Positions 1-8,919 of a stretch of 52,642 bases of DNA are shown in pieces. Source of the DNA: Mycetohabitans rhizoxinica HKI 454 (GTDB lineage: Bacteria > Pseudomonadota > Gammaproteobacteria > Burkholderiales > Burkholderiaceae); contig NC_014718.1 of NCBI RefSeq assembly GCF_000198775.1, forward strand, positions 140,038 to 192,679. The letters run 5' to 3'. The notes beneath the pieces were generated by a model. That model was given only the letters and a program-made list of their open reading frames with translations. It ran no database searches and was not told the origin of the DNA. The position numbers and the translations under genes are program-made. The stretch's first letter is position 1. Every line of letters starts with the position of its first letter.

Positions 1-2435
1 CGCCTTGGCCGTTGCGTCAGATAGTCGATAAAAATACGACCGACCCGGTTCCTCGGGCCGGATACCGCCGAGAATCGGTCCGGCAGCTGTCGCGCCATAT
101 GCTGGACAAGCGCTTGTGTGAACCCTTTCACGTCTGCCCATCCCTGCGACGGCGTCAACGGCACCACCAGGTGAATCCCCTTGCCGCCGCTGGTTTTCAG
201 GAATGATTTCAGGCCGAGTTCGTCCAGCACGGCCAGTGTGAGTTGTGTTGCCTCGATCATTCGTTTCCACGGTAGCGCCGGGTCCGGATCGAGGTCTAAT
301 ACAAAACGGTCGGGCTGGTCGAGCCGCTCGGTGGTCGCGTTCCATGTATGCAACTCGATGGCGCCCATCTGTGCTGCCCCGACGAGCGCTTGCGCGCTGT
401 CGATCGTCATCACAGGCTGGCCCGCGCAGGCCTTGTCCAACATGTGGATATGGGGAATCGGCAGCTTGCCGGCGTCCTTCTGAAAGAACAACTCGCCCGT
501 GATGCCGTCCGGCGCGCGCACCAGCGCCACGGGGCGCGATTTTAGATGCGGCAGTATTCGCGACGCGATCGATGTGTAGTATTCCGCGAGTTCGCGCTTG
601 GTCGTCGCGCTGGCCGAATCGATGATGCGCTGCGGATGCGTAATCCGGACGCCGCGGACCGTCTCCGTCTCGGCGCGTGCGTCGGGTGGCGCATCGGCCG
701 GTGGACCGGCCCGCGCGCGGCCACGACGTGCGGGCGCTGCCGCAATGGCGTCAGCCGGCACTGCGTGTTCTGGTCCGATGTTGCTGGCTGGTTTATCGGT
801 GCGCAATCCGCGAAAGACGGCATGACGGATGATGCCCTCGCGCGTCATCTCTGCGTAGGCCACCTCGGCAAGCAATTCAGGTCGGGTCCAGTGCACGCCC
901 GTTGCCTCGCGTCTACTCGGCGGGTTGTCCAACGCGGCATGTCTCGTGCGCAGCGGGTCTAGCCGCCCGAGCACAGATTGCAACGTCGCTTCACTGAATC
1001 CGGCGCCGACTTTGCCCGCGTATCGCAGTGCGCCGGTATCGGGATCGTGTAGGCCGAGCAGCAATGCGCCGAATGCCTGCCGGCTGCCTCTCGGCTCGGT
1101 GTAGCCGACCACGACGAACTCCTGCCGGTGCTTGCATTTAAGTTTGATCCAGTCGGTGGTGCGGCGCGACGCGTACAGGCTGCCAGCTTGCTTGCCGATC
1201 ACGCCCTCGAGTTGGATCTCACATGCGCTGTCGAGCATCGACTCCGGTGACTCATCGAAATCACGCGACAGCCGCAGCACGTCGCCTTCATGGTGCTCGA
1301 GCAGCGCAGTCAGCGTGGCACGGCGCGGCTCTAGCGGCACGTTGCGCAGGTCCATGCCATTCAAGTAAGGCACGTCGAACAAGTAATAGACAATCCCGTT
1401 GCTGCGCCGCGCATCGAACGCGTTTTGCAATGACTGGAAGTTGGGCAGTCCTGCTTTGTCGAGGACCACCACTTCGCCGTCCAGCCATGCCGAGTCGAGT
1501 CCCAGGCGGCTCAGCGCTTCTGCCTGGCGCGGCATCTTCGAGGTCCAGTCGTTGCCGTTGCGGGTGAACAGTTTGACCTCATCGCCGTCGATCCGCGCCA
1601 GGATTCGATAGCCATCAAACTTAATTTCATACCGCCAGTGGCCGGCCGGAGCGGCGTCCACCAGCGTCGCGAGCGCCGGTTTGAGCGATTCGGGCAGCGG
1701 CGCGGCGCGTGCACCGTCCAGCGCGGGCCAGTGGGACCTACGCCGGTTCTGTGTCGTGACGGGCTTGCGCAGCGGGGCTTGCGCCGACGCGTCGTTTGCC
1801 GTTTCAGGTTGCCGCTTGCGCGCCGCCTGACGCGTCGCGAGTTGTCGGGCCGATGTCGTGGGCCGCAGGGTGCGGTCACTGAGCACGCTGTCCGGTAGCG
1901 CTTGTACGATATCGTACTCGGATTCGGAGCGCGCATCGTTGTCGTCCGATTTGATCAGCAGCCATTGCTCTTGCTTGCCTTTCAGCCGGGTGCGCACGAG
2001 ATGCCAGCGGCCGGCGAGCTTTTCGCCGTCAAGGCGAAAGGTCAGCCGGCCTTTTCGGTAGGCCTCGGCGGGATCGCCGTCTGGCACCCAGACGCCGCGG
2101 TCCCATACGATCACGTCGCCCGCGCCATAGTGGCCTTCTGGAATATGACCTTCGAACGCCGCATAGTCGAGTGGGTGATCCTCCACATGGATCGCGATGC
2201 GCTTGACATGCGGGTCCAGACTAGGCCCCTTTGGGACCGCCCAGCTTTTCAACGTGCCATCCAACTCGAGGCGGAAGTCGTAGTGCAACTGCGTTGCGTC
2301 GTGCTTCTGCACGCAAAACTGCAATGCATGATTGGCCCGTCCCCGCCGTGCTGGGGACTTGCCTGTTTGCATCGGCGGCTCTGGGGTGGTGTCGAAGTCG
2401 CGCTTACGCGTGTATTCATCCAGTGCCTTGCGCAT
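1..2435 (-). CDS. ligD: ATP-dependent DNA ligase LigD (partial, C-terminus off window)
   Basis: This is the multifunctional end-joining ligase that acts with Ku in bacterial non-homologous end joining. The frame is open from the ATG at 2435 to the window edge, about 811 codons, with no stop. The order is phosphoesterase, ligase, polymerase, as in Pseudomonas and Burkholderia. Residues ~25-190 are the 3'-phosphoesterase (HDATQLHYDFRLE, then HIPEGHYGAGDV). Residues ~230-550 are the adenylating ligase, with the KxDG lysine at about residue 272 (EIKFDGYRI). From ~590 comes the primase-polymerase domain, with the metal motif LDLDPDP near residue 712. A purine-rich GGAGA lies just upstream of the ATG. 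It sits immediately after the degenerate xthA, whose original stop TAG abuts the ligD start. No ku gene is visible here. The identification is firm; only the extreme C-terminus is missing. Confidence 0.95.
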   Translation of the reverse strand, partial: MRKALDEYTRKRDFDTTPEPPMQTGKSPARRGRANHALQFCVQKHDATQLHYDFRLELDGTLKSWAVPKGPSLDPHVKRIAIHVEDHPLDYAAFEGHIPEGHYGAGDVIVWDRGVWVPDGDPAEAYRKGRLTFRLDGEKLAGRWHLVRTRLKGKQEQWLLIKSDDNDARSESEYDIVQALPDSVLSDRTLRPTTSARQLATRQAARKRQPETANDASAQAPLRKPVTTQNRRRSHWPALDGARAAPLPESLKPALATLVDAAPAGHWRYEIKFDGYRILARIDGDEVKLFTRNGNDWTSKMPRQAEALSRLGLDSAWLDGEVVVLDKAGLPNFQSLQNAFDARRSNGIVYYLFDVPYLNGMDLRNVPLEPRRATLTALLEHHEGDVLRLSRDFDESPESMLDSACEIQLEGVIGKQAGSLYASRRTTDWIKLKCKHRQEFVVVGYTEPRGSRQAFGALLLGLHDPDTGALRYAGKVGAGFSEATLQSVLGRLDPLRTRHAALDNPPSRREATGVHWTRPELLAEVAYAEMTREGIIRHAVFRGLRTDKPASNIGPEHAVPADAIAAAPARRGRARAGPPADAPPDARAETETVRGVRITHPQRIIDSASATTKRELAEYYTSIASRILPHLKSRPVALVRAPDGITGELFFQKDAGKLPIPHIHMLDKACAGQPVMTIDSAQALVGAAQMGAIELHTWNATTERLDQPDRFVLDLDPDPALPWKRMIEATQLTLAVLDELGLKSFLKTSGGKGIHLVVPLTPSQGWADVKGFTQALVQHMARQLPDRFSAVSGPRNRVGRIFIDYLTQRPR

Positions 2436-2436
2436 C

Positions 2437-3278
2437 CTAGTCTCCGTTCGTGCGTTGGGCCTGTGTGTTGCGCTTGGGGTGTGCCGGCCCGCCGTCCGCG
2501 TCCCTATCCCATCGCAGTTCAATCCAGGCCGGTGCATGGTCGCTCGCTTGTGACTGGCCGCGCCCCATATGTCTACCTCCGCGGCGGTCAACGCCGGCGC
2601 AAGCGCGCGGTTGAGTAGCAGATGTTCGATTCGCAGCCCGGAGTGGGTCTGCCAGTGTTGCCGGAAGTCATCCCAGAACGTGTAGTTCCGCTTATCAGGA
2701 TGCAACACGCGCCGCGCGTCGGTCCAGCCTTGCGCGAGCAGTTGCGCATATCGTTGCCGGCTCTGCGGCTGTAGCAACGCATCCTTCAGCCACGAGCGGG
2801 GGTTGTAAATATCCTCGTCAGTCAGCACCACGTTATAGTTACCTGCTAGCACGACGGGCCGGCTGTCGTTGACCATCGTCGCCGCGTGCTCGATCAGCTT
2901 GTCAAACCAGGCGAGCTTGTAATCGAACTTCGGGCCGGGCTGCGGATTGTCGTTCGGCAAGTATAACGACGCGATTAGCAAGCCAGCGACGCTGACTTCC
3001 AGGTACCGGTTATGCGTGTCGGTCTCGAAGCCGGGCAGCGCCCGTCGCACAGCACGTGGCTGCTCGCCACGCGCCAGAATCGTGACCCCGCTCCACGCTG
3101 CCTGGCCGCGCCAGAGCGCGCCGTAGCCGGCCCGCTCCAGGTCGCTTGCCGGAAAGCGCTCGTCGGGTGTCTTCAGTTCCTGCAGGCAGACCACGTCAGG
3201 CCCCTCGTGCTCGAGCCATTCCAGCAGTTGGCCGAGTCGCGCCCGCAGGCCGTTAATGTTAAAGATAGCGATTTCCAA
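2437..3278 (-). pseudogene. xthA: Exodeoxyribonuclease III, degenerate and frameshifted
   Basis: The translation is clearly an ExoIII/AP endonuclease: it starts LEIAIFNINGLRAR, then CLQELKTPDERF, YNPRSWLKDALL and RIEHLLLN. Several defects are visible. No ATG precedes the first conserved residues, and only a TTG at 3278 is in place. The catalytic GDxN motif reads GNYN, so the metal/AP-site aspartate (E. coli D151) is Asn. The RID motif reads RIE (D229 to E). A probable one-base deletion near 2564-2569, in a run of G, moves the final SDHAPAWIEL, which carries the catalytic histidine, into another frame. In the original frame the gene would end at TAG 2437-2439, next to ligD. In the shifted frame there is no stop and the reading frame continues into ligD. 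A sequencing error could explain the shift but not the substitutions, so I read it as a decaying gene. Confidence 0.85.
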
Positions 3279-3464
3279 TGGCCGGATGCTTCGATGGTGC
3301 ACTTGCTCGCTGGGACAGCAAGCTTCATGCCGACGCTTCGCTGCCGGGCGCCGCGGCGGCGCGTCACAGCGCGCGGTGGCAAGCCCTGATAGGGGGAAAG
3401 ACTTCGGCTCCCCCGGGGAGCGCCGTGCCGCTGGGACTCAGTCAGGCCCTTCGTTAACTGTCAT

Positions 3465-3902
3465 TTGCTCCAGTGGCGGCGAGGCTGGCATCCGACCTAC
3501 TGCGACGGCAGGCTGTCCGCGCGCCATGCGCTTAGCGTGCCGCTTGTTGCACAACAGGCGGTCCACAATCTCGATGCCGATGCCGATGCCGATGCCGATG
3601 CCGATGCCGATGCCGATGCCGATGCCAATGCCAATGCCAATGCCAATGCCAATGCCAATGCCAATGCCAATGCCAATGCCAATGCCAATGCCAATGCCAA
3701 TGCCAATGCCAATGCCAATGCCAATGCCAATGCGGATTGCGGGCGCCTGATCGAGCGGTGCTATCGCAGTGGAGTGGCAACTTACCTCGAACGGCTCGAT
3801 GCACAGCGCAGCGGCTACGAATCCGTGCAGGAGCTGATGCGGCTGAAGCAAGGATGGCTGACCAACGTAGTAACGCTGTATTGGGCATTGGATGGCGGTT
3901 AG
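3465..3902 (+). pseudogene. RND-type outer-membrane efflux protein C-terminal remnant carrying a repeat
   Basis: An open frame of 145 codons has two unlike halves. The last ~55 residues (from ~3735) match the C-terminus of OprM/NodT-family outer-membrane lipoproteins of tripartite efflux pumps: YRSGVATYLERLDAQRSG, then LTNVVTLYWALDGG. The middle is a pure dipeptide tract, nine DA followed by seventeen NA, encoded by the hexanucleotide repeat. The first ~35 residues are not recognisable. A full OprM has about 480 residues with two beta/alpha repeats, so this can only be a 3' fragment, and no pump partners adjoin it. Whether the fragment is expressed cannot be seen from the sequence. Confidence 0.65.
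3573..3734 (+). repeat. Hexanucleotide microsatellite (GATGCC)9-(AATGCC)17
   Basis: Nine perfect tandem GATGCC units (3573-3626) pass directly into seventeen perfect AATGCC units (3627-3728) and one degenerate unit. The two blocks differ by a single G/A position, which suggests that one unit mutated and the variant then expanded. Because the unit is 6 bp, gain or loss of units keeps the frame, and all six frames stay open across it as dipeptide repeats (for example DA/NA and MP on one strand, GI and HW/HR on the other). It is probably a length-variable locus between isolates. Confidence 0.98.
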
Positions 3903-4049
3903 ACGATATTCATTGTCGATCGCGTAGCCGCCGGCCATTGAGAATATCCAATATAAATGGCGGAATCGTGGTTATGGCGTCTCATAGCATAGAAGAGCGC
4001 CGTTGCGACTGCCGTTGCCGCTCGGTGTTTCAAGTCTGCGGAGGAAGCG

Positions 4050-4445
4050 ATGACGATCTTTGGTGATATTGTGAGCAAGCTGCTGCGTAGCGCGAGGCCG
4101 GACGCGTGCATCGTTTCGCCGGAACCCGCGCCGGATCCAGCAGCGGCTACGGTATCGACCGACGCGCCGTTTCCGGCGCCAACACCGCTGAGTGGCGTTG
4201 ATGTCGCCGCCGTGCTGGATGCCCGGGTGCGCAAAAGTGGGCGTGCGCTGGATTGGCGTCGATCGTTGACCGACCTGTTGGCCGCGTTGGATGTCGACGA
4301 CGGCCTTGCGCAGCGCAGCCGGCTTGCCGGCGAATTGGGCTGCAATGGCCCGATTGACGACCCGGCGACAATCGAGCGGCTGCATGACAAGTTGATGCAT
4401 GCGCTGGCCGCCAATGGCGGGAAAGTTCCTCCACCGTTCCATTGA
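4050..4445 (+). CDS. DUF3597 domain-containing protein
   Basis: A 131-residue protein matching the DUF3597 family: the N-terminus MTIFGDIVSKLL, an Ala/Pro-rich linker (residues ~18-45), then a conserved block with VDVAAVLDARV, LDWRRSLTDLLAALD, LAGELG and the closing LAANGGKVP. Family members are small cytosolic proteins of about 130 residues and unknown function, so the length is normal. The ATG follows a GGAGG-like stretch (cggaggaagcg). It is monocistronic, with 134 bp before the next gene. There is no sign of damage. Confidence 0.85.
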   Translation: MTIFGDIVSKLLRSARPDACIVSPEPAPDPAAATVSTDAPFPAPTPLSGVDVAAVLDARVRKSGRALDWRRSLTDLLAALDVDDGLAQRSRLAGELGCNGPIDDPATIERLHDKLMHALAANGGKVPPPFH

Positions 4446-4579
4446 GCGGCGCGGTGTTGCCGATCCCGAAATCGATTGACAACGCTAATGACACAATCTA
4501 ACTGGACGTTGCCGATAAAATATCGGCTTCGCGCTGGCGGCTAGGGCGTCGCGCTTTCCTCCTTGTCACGATTTTCTGT

Positions 4580-5041
4580 ATGTATAAGAAAGGCGCTGTT
4601 GTCGAGATTCAATTCACCGCCCACCGGCTCAACGACCATGCAGGGGAGCCTTACTGGATCGACCTGGGCCCGGACGAGGCGGTGACGCTGTATCGGCAAT
4701 TGCACGCCAGGTTTGCTAATGCAACGCCGCAAGCTCAACCGCTTATCGTATCGCTGGACGCACCGGCAGCCGGACACGACCCAGCGCGTGACACACCACG
4801 TCAGGCTGACCTCGCTGCAGGGCTTGATACCGCCGCCGCGGTCCAGCCGGCTTCGGTGGAGCCTGATGTGGTCGCGTTCCGGCAATGGGTTTGCGTGATC
4901 TGCGGCTGGGTCTATGACGAGGCGTACGGCGCGCCGGACGACGGAATCCCGCCAGGGACCCGCTGGGAGGATGTGCCTGCCGATTGGCGGTGCCCGCTTT
5001 GCGATGTTGGCAAGGCGGACTTCGCGATGATCGAGTTCTGA
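4580..5041 (+). CDS. Rubredoxin-domain protein with N-terminal extension
   Basis: A 153-residue protein whose last ~55 residues are a rubredoxin. The iron ligands are CVIC (C105, C108) and CPLC (C138, C141), with the typical core GWVYDEAYG and PGTRWEDVPADWRCP. Rubredoxins carry a single Fe(Cys)4 centre and pass electrons to hydroxylases, oxidases or peroxide-detoxifying enzymes. The first ~95 residues are an unrelated extension (EIQFTAHRLNDHAGEPYWIDL) that I do not recognise. Simple rubredoxins have about 55 residues, so this is a fused form. No obvious redox partner adjoins it. The ribosome binding site is weak, and a downstream start cannot be excluded. Confidence 0.8.
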   Translation: MYKKGAVVEIQFTAHRLNDHAGEPYWIDLGPDEAVTLYRQLHARFANATPQAQPLIVSLDAPAAGHDPARDTPRQADLAAGLDTAAAVQPASVEPDVVAFRQWVCVICGWVYDEAYGAPDDGIPPGTRWEDVPADWRCPLCDVGKADFAMIEF

Positions 5042-5194
5042 CCGGTATCAATCAGTGTCATGATTCACCGGCATGCGTCGGGGAGGTCCGGCAGGCTTGC
5101 ATGGCATACTTTGCACAGCGCGGCTGAAGCCGATCGTGGCCGATCGGCGCGGTCGCATCCCTTGTTGGTTTCTTGTCACGAGGAGCAATTCGTC

Positions 5195-5608
5195 ATGATC
5201 TGTGCCTTTGCGAAGTCGCTGTGCCGTACTACGACGCTATTGTCAGCGCTGTTTGCGGGCTGTGTCACCGCGCATGCCGCCGACGTGAGCTTTGTTGAGC
5301 CGAAGGATGGTGCACAGGTTAGCAATCCTATCCATCTGAAGTTCGCAGTGGACGGGATGAAGGTGGCGCCGGCCGGCGACATGACCCCAGGAACGGGCCA
5401 CCATCACTTGCTGGTCGACGGTCAAGCGCTGCCCAGCGGTGAGGTTGTACCAGTCAATGATCATTCGATTCACTACGGCAAGGGCCAGACGGAAACGGAC
5501 GTCACGCTGACGCCCGGCGACCATACGCTGACGATGCAGTTCGCCGACGGCGCGCATCGCTCGTATGGGCCCGAAATGAGCCAGACGATCAAGGTTCACG
5601 TCAAGTAG
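5195..5608 (+). CDS. DUF4399 family periplasmic protein
   Basis: A 137-residue secreted protein. The ATG at 5195 follows AGGAG at 5181-5185 and begins a Sec signal peptide (MICAFAKSLCRTTTLLSALF) with probable cleavage after AHA, near residue 28. The mature part holds the DUF4399 pattern: VSFVEPKDGAQVSNPIHLKFAVDGM, shown here only by its ends (VSFVEPKDG, HLKFAVDGM), then the His-rich GTGHHHLLVDG, IHYGKGQTE and TPGDHTLTMQFADGAH. The HHH cluster could bind metal, but the function is unknown. An in-frame ATG at 5060 would put about 45 extra residues in front of the signal peptide and is unlikely. It is the last GC-rich core-type gene before the NRPS island. Confidence 0.85.
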   Translation: MICAFAKSLCRTTTLLSALFAGCVTAHAADVSFVEPKDGAQVSNPIHLKFAVDGMKVAPAGDMTPGTGHHHLLVDGQALPSGEVVPVNDHSIHYGKGQTETDVTLTPGDHTLTMQFADGAHRSYGPEMSQTIKVHVK

Positions 5609-5968
5609 CCCACTGCCGCCCATTCGTCACCCGCTCGATCATGTGGCACGGCACAATGTTCGCGTCCTTTCATTGACATCGGGTGCGCGATTCCAATACG
5701 GTTGCATCATGCCGGATTTTTCTACCTTTGAATGGTCCAGTTTTTTGGGTCAGCCTCACGACGACTGCCGGGCGCCATATCGAAATGCAGGTACTCGAAG
5801 CATCTACCGTTTCGTTTGGCACGGGAATAAGCAAGTCCAAGGAGGCCGAGCGGATAATTCTATTGTTGCACGTTGCTTGCGTCCTTTTTAGTGCAATTTT
5901 GGCGGTTTTGAAAAAGAAATAATGTTTGGTTAGTTCACGATTTAAGCCTATAGTGGTTTATATTATGA
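5609..5968. other. AT-rich intergenic region at the left edge of the NRPS island
   Basis: No convincing gene is present. The two overlapping open frames at 5643-5922 show no recognisable motif. Composition falls towards AT-rich from about 5700 and stays low into the carbamoyltransferase, so this marks the left boundary of the acquired island. An 8-bp TGGTCCAG at 5733-5740 recurs inverted at 22458-22465, just after the NRPS stop. The stretch just before 5969 (tagtggtttatattatg) is AT-rich enough to hold a -10 element, but no clear -35 element is visible. Confidence 0.5.
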
Positions 5969-7675
5969 ATGAGCCACGCTAATATGAAAATCCTTGGTAT
6001 CAATTCCGCCTATCATGAATCCTCCGCGTCGATTGTCATCGACGGCAAGATCGTAGCGGCAGTCGAAGAAGAGCGATTCACCCGAATCAAGCATGCGAAA
6101 GAAGCTTGTGTAAGTGGCCCGGCTGAGCTACCGAAAAACAGCATACAGTTTTGCCTTTCCCATGCAGGATTAAAAGCCACGGATTTGGATGGCATCGCCT
6201 ACTCGTTTGATCCCGCCCTCAGAAAGCGTGAATTCAAACTCGATTCGCTCAGCCTACCGGGTGATTGGGGAAGTGCGCAGGGAGAGGGCATTTTTCTTGC
6301 CAAGCTCCAGCAAGTTCCCGGTGCAATCGATGCGCTACTAGACCATCAGTTTGGCAGCAAATTAGCCTTTGTTCCGCATCATATCGCTCATGCCGCTTCG
6401 ACTTTCTATCCGTCTGGATTCGATCAGGCTGCGATCCTTGTCGTCGATGGGATCGGCGAATCAGGCTGTACTTTGCTGGCGCGTGGGGACGGCAATAAAA
6501 TAACGACACTGGATCAGGTGCCCTATCCGCACTCGCTTGGGTTCCTGTGGGAAAAGCTGAGCAAATATTTGGGCTTTTCTGAATATGATGCTTGCAAGCT
6601 GATGGGGCTGGCCGCTTATGGTGATCCCGCTGTCTTCAGAGAGACATTCAAGCAACTTCTGAATTCAGAAGCAGGCCGATATACGATCGATCCGGACGTG
6701 GCCCATTTCCGTCTGCCGGACTTCGAGCGGATCGAGGCATTGTTTGGTCCGGCACGAGCCGATAAAGAACCGATCCTCGATCATCACCGCCATGTTGCCG
6801 CCGCCCTTCAAGAAGCCACAGATCACGCGCTGATGGGATTGGTGCGCGAGCTGCGTGAGCGCGCTGCCTCCGATAAATTGTGCTATGCAGGCGGTGTCGC
6901 GCTAAATTGCGTCAGCAATTCCGTCATCAAGGAAAGCGGCTTGTTCTCTCAAATGTATGTCCCCACCGCGCCCCATGACGCAGGCACGGCGGTTGGCGCG
7001 GCGCTGCATCTTTATTATTCGCTTTCCGGCCAACGTCCATCGCAGGCCGATGACAACCCGTACCTGGGCCCGGCGTTTTCCGATGCGGCGATCGATGCCG
7101 CATTCCGTGACGCCGGTCTGTCGCCCCGACACAGCGCCGATCCCGCGCGCGATGCGGCCACGCTGATCGCCGACGGCAAGATCGTAGCTTGGTTTCAAGA
7201 CCGCATGGAATTTGGTCCCCGCGCGCTGGGTAACCGTTCACTACTGGCCGATCCCCGCAGCGCGTCGATGCGCGAGGTGCTCAATGTGAAGGTCAAGCAT
7301 CGCGAAGAATTTCGCCCTCTTGCACCCAGCGTACTGGCTGAAGAAGCGGCCAACTGGTTTGAGCTGGGCCAAGCATCGATGAGCCACCAATCGATGCTGT
7401 TCGCCTGCCCGGCCAAACAAGATCGTCAAGCATCGATCCCAGCGGTCCTGCATAAGGATCATTCCGCCCGTGTGCAGATGGTCAGTCAAGAGCGCAACCC
7501 TAAATTCCACGCGCTGATCCAGCATTTCTTTGAAATGACCGGTGTACCCGTGGTGCTCAACACCTCATTCAACGATAGCGAACCCATCGTCTGCACGCCA
7601 TCGGATGCGATCAAGACGTTCCAGGGAACGGCCATTGATGCTTTGTTTATTGGCAATCGGTTTGTCGTCAGATAA
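5969..7675 (+). CDS. NodU/CmcH/TobZ-family carbamoyltransferase
   Basis: A 568-residue enzyme of the family that moves a carbamoyl group from carbamoyl phosphate, through carbamoyl-AMP, to a hydroxyl (occasionally an amine) of a natural product. The N-terminal Kae1-like/ASKHA domain begins ILGINSAYHESSASIVIDG and contains the metal-site HHIAHA (H137, H138, H141) and VVDGIGESG. GGVALNCVSN follows near residue 310. The C-terminal YrdC-like domain (~385-568) holds AWFQDRMEFGPRALGNRS and the terminal VPVVLNTSFND. The length is usual for the family. The start may instead be the second Met (5984, MKILGIN), which matches relatives better. It is the first gene of a three-gene co-directional set with the methyltransferase (64-bp gap) and the NRPS, so its substrate is probably the NRPS peptide, for instance the serine hydroxyl. 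That substrate is inference. Confidence 0.88.
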   Translation: MSHANMKILGINSAYHESSASIVIDGKIVAAVEEERFTRIKHAKEACVSGPAELPKNSIQFCLSHAGLKATDLDGIAYSFDPALRKREFKLDSLSLPGDWGSAQGEGIFLAKLQQVPGAIDALLDHQFGSKLAFVPHHIAHAASTFYPSGFDQAAILVVDGIGESGCTLLARGDGNKITTLDQVPYPHSLGFLWEKLSKYLGFSEYDACKLMGLAAYGDPAVFRETFKQLLNSEAGRYTIDPDVAHFRLPDFERIEALFGPARADKEPILDHHRHVAAALQEATDHALMGLVRELRERAASDKLCYAGGVALNCVSNSVIKESGLFSQMYVPTAPHDAGTAVGAALHLYYSLSGQRPSQADDNPYLGPAFSDAAIDAAFRDAGLSPRHSADPARDAATLIADGKIVAWFQDRMEFGPRALGNRSLLADPRSASMREVLNVKVKHREEFRPLAPSVLAEEAANWFELGQASMSHQSMLFACPAKQDRQASIPAVLHKDHSARVQMVSQERNPKFHALIQHFFEMTGVPVVLNTSFNDSEPIVCTPSDAIKTFQGTAIDALFIGNRFVVR

Positions 7676-7739
7676 ACTAGGGTTCGATCGCCAGACCAAC
7701 AACAGCCAGACTAACAACAGGATGGTACGGGACATCGCG

Positions 7740-8702
7740 ATGCACCACACAAACGAAGAAAAATGTATTTTTTTCATCACGAAAAACCATGGCCAGACGG
7801 CAAGCCATCATCAAATAGCTGACTGCTTGCCGATAGCCCAGTGGAATTCAATGCATCATGGCTTGAATGGTCAACATGACGAGAAAAATAATTTATTGTC
7901 GTCGCCCTATCCCATCAAGGTCGTGACGGATGCCTTTCACTATCCTCATGCTGATCAGGTTCTTCCTATACAGCCGGAACAGTTATTTTTCATGGACTAC
8001 ACGTCCGCAGAAGATTTGGAACAGGCTAGCGTCCTAGACATCGGTGTTGGCTCGGGCGTATTGAGCATTTTTTGCCTACTCAATGGTGCCACTTCTTGTG
8101 TTGGATTGGATGTCAACCCAAGAGCGAAAATATTGGCCGGACACAACGCCATCCTCAACCATATCGATAAGAATTTCGATATTCGGGATGGCAGCACTTC
8201 GGATATTTTTGCATCTGTCAAGGATAAGCAATTCGATTTTATTTGTTCTAACCCGCCGTTCGAGCCTACGCCACCCGGAATCGATTACTACGTCAATTCT
8301 GCAGCCGGCATTTACGGGATGGATTTTGCTGAAAAGATATTGTCCAATATCGACCAGCACTTAACAGATGATGGCATGCTCCAGGTGGTCACGATGGCGC
8401 CGGGAGATGCGAAGAGGCCATTCAAACTATATGAAATTCTCGAGAATCATTTGCCAGGCCAAGCGGTGGAGATTATTCTAGACCGGCAGCCCATTTCCTA
8501 TGATGATTTTGTCGGCAGATTCAACACTATTTTTGGATACGGCGAAGGTGTCGTTTCCCAAATGAAAAAGACTGCTCGCGATGACGGCGTCACGCATCTC
8601 CATATGCTGATAATGAAATATAAAAAAGGACGACACGGCAGCATCACGGAAAAGGTGGCCGGTAGAATTTATGAAAATTGGACAACCCCACTTGGGTTAT
8701 AG
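7740..8702 (+). CDS. SAM-dependent methyltransferase, class I, NPPF type
   Basis: The Rossmann-fold SAM motif VLDIGVGSGVLSIF is at residues ~98-111, the acidic residue after strand 2 is in GLDVNPRA, and NPPF is at 171-174. NPPF/NPPY marks methyltransferases that act on planar or amide nitrogens (HemK, MTS and adenine-N6 types). I chose the ATG at 7740, giving 320 residues. An ATG at 7722 is equally possible, while the longer frame from 7542 overlaps the carbamoyltransferase by 130 bp and is unlikely. The gene is clearly richer in AT than the surrounding chromosome. It lies between the carbamoyltransferase and the NRPS, and since the NRPS has no embedded methyltransferase, it may act in trans on the peptide. 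A protein or RNA target is the alternative. Confidence 0.78.
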   Translation: MHHTNEEKCIFFITKNHGQTASHHQIADCLPIAQWNSMHHGLNGQHDEKNNLLSSPYPIKVVTDAFHYPHADQVLPIQPEQLFFMDYTSAEDLEQASVLDIGVGSGVLSIFCLLNGATSCVGLDVNPRAKILAGHNAILNHIDKNFDIRDGSTSDIFASVKDKQFDFICSNPPFEPTPPGIDYYVNSAAGIYGMDFAEKILSNIDQHLTDDGMLQVVTMAPGDAKRPFKLYEILENHLPGQAVEIILDRQPISYDDFVGRFNTIFGYGEGVVSQMKKTARDDGVTHLHMLIMKYKKGRHGSITEKVAGRIYENWTTPLGL

Positions 8703-8762
8703 CACCCAATGTTGCACTCATCCTAGTGGCATGCTAGGGGGTGTACATATCTTTAATAAAGG

Positions 8763-8778
8763 CATAATTAAAATTATG
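8763..8778. promoter_or_regulatory. Inverted repeat upstream of the NRPS gene
   Basis: CATAATT-AA-AATTATG is a perfect 7-bp inverted repeat in the 217-bp AT-rich gap between the methyltransferase and the NRPS. Its position, about 140 bp before the NRPS start, suits an operator. No regulator gene is present in the island. A weaker hairpin (CCTAG/CTAGG, ~8723-8740) lies just after the methyltransferase stop and could slow transcription between the genes. Confidence 0.35.
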
Positions 8779-8919
8779 TCTCGCTACATCATGCTGGCAG
8801 TATTCTAATCTGCTAATTCTTTTCAATGCCTCATCTTTTAAGCAGTATGCCATAGTCGCTTAGCCTACTCGGTAAGTGGCAAGTAAAGATAAAACTTTTA
8901 TCTAAATTGGAGGCCGTTG

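Noticed and set aside
3573..3734. Possible CRISPR array
   Set aside because: The repeat is a contiguous 6-bp microsatellite with no spacers and no cas genes nearby.
3256..3938. Long open frames across the hexanucleotide repeat on both strands (MP, GI, HW/HR and AL/AS dipeptide proteins)
   Set aside because: A 6-bp repeat without stop codons keeps all frames open. Only the DA/NA frame continues into a recognisable protein (efflux C-terminus).
7542..7739. Extended N-terminus of the methyltransferase overlapping the carbamoyltransferase
   Set aside because: The added residues are Arg/Ser-rich, out of frame with a well-conserved gene end, and outside the methyltransferase fold.
8917..8919. TTG at 8917 as the NRPS start
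   Set aside because: The ATG at 8920 is directly next to it and correctly spaced from GGAGG.
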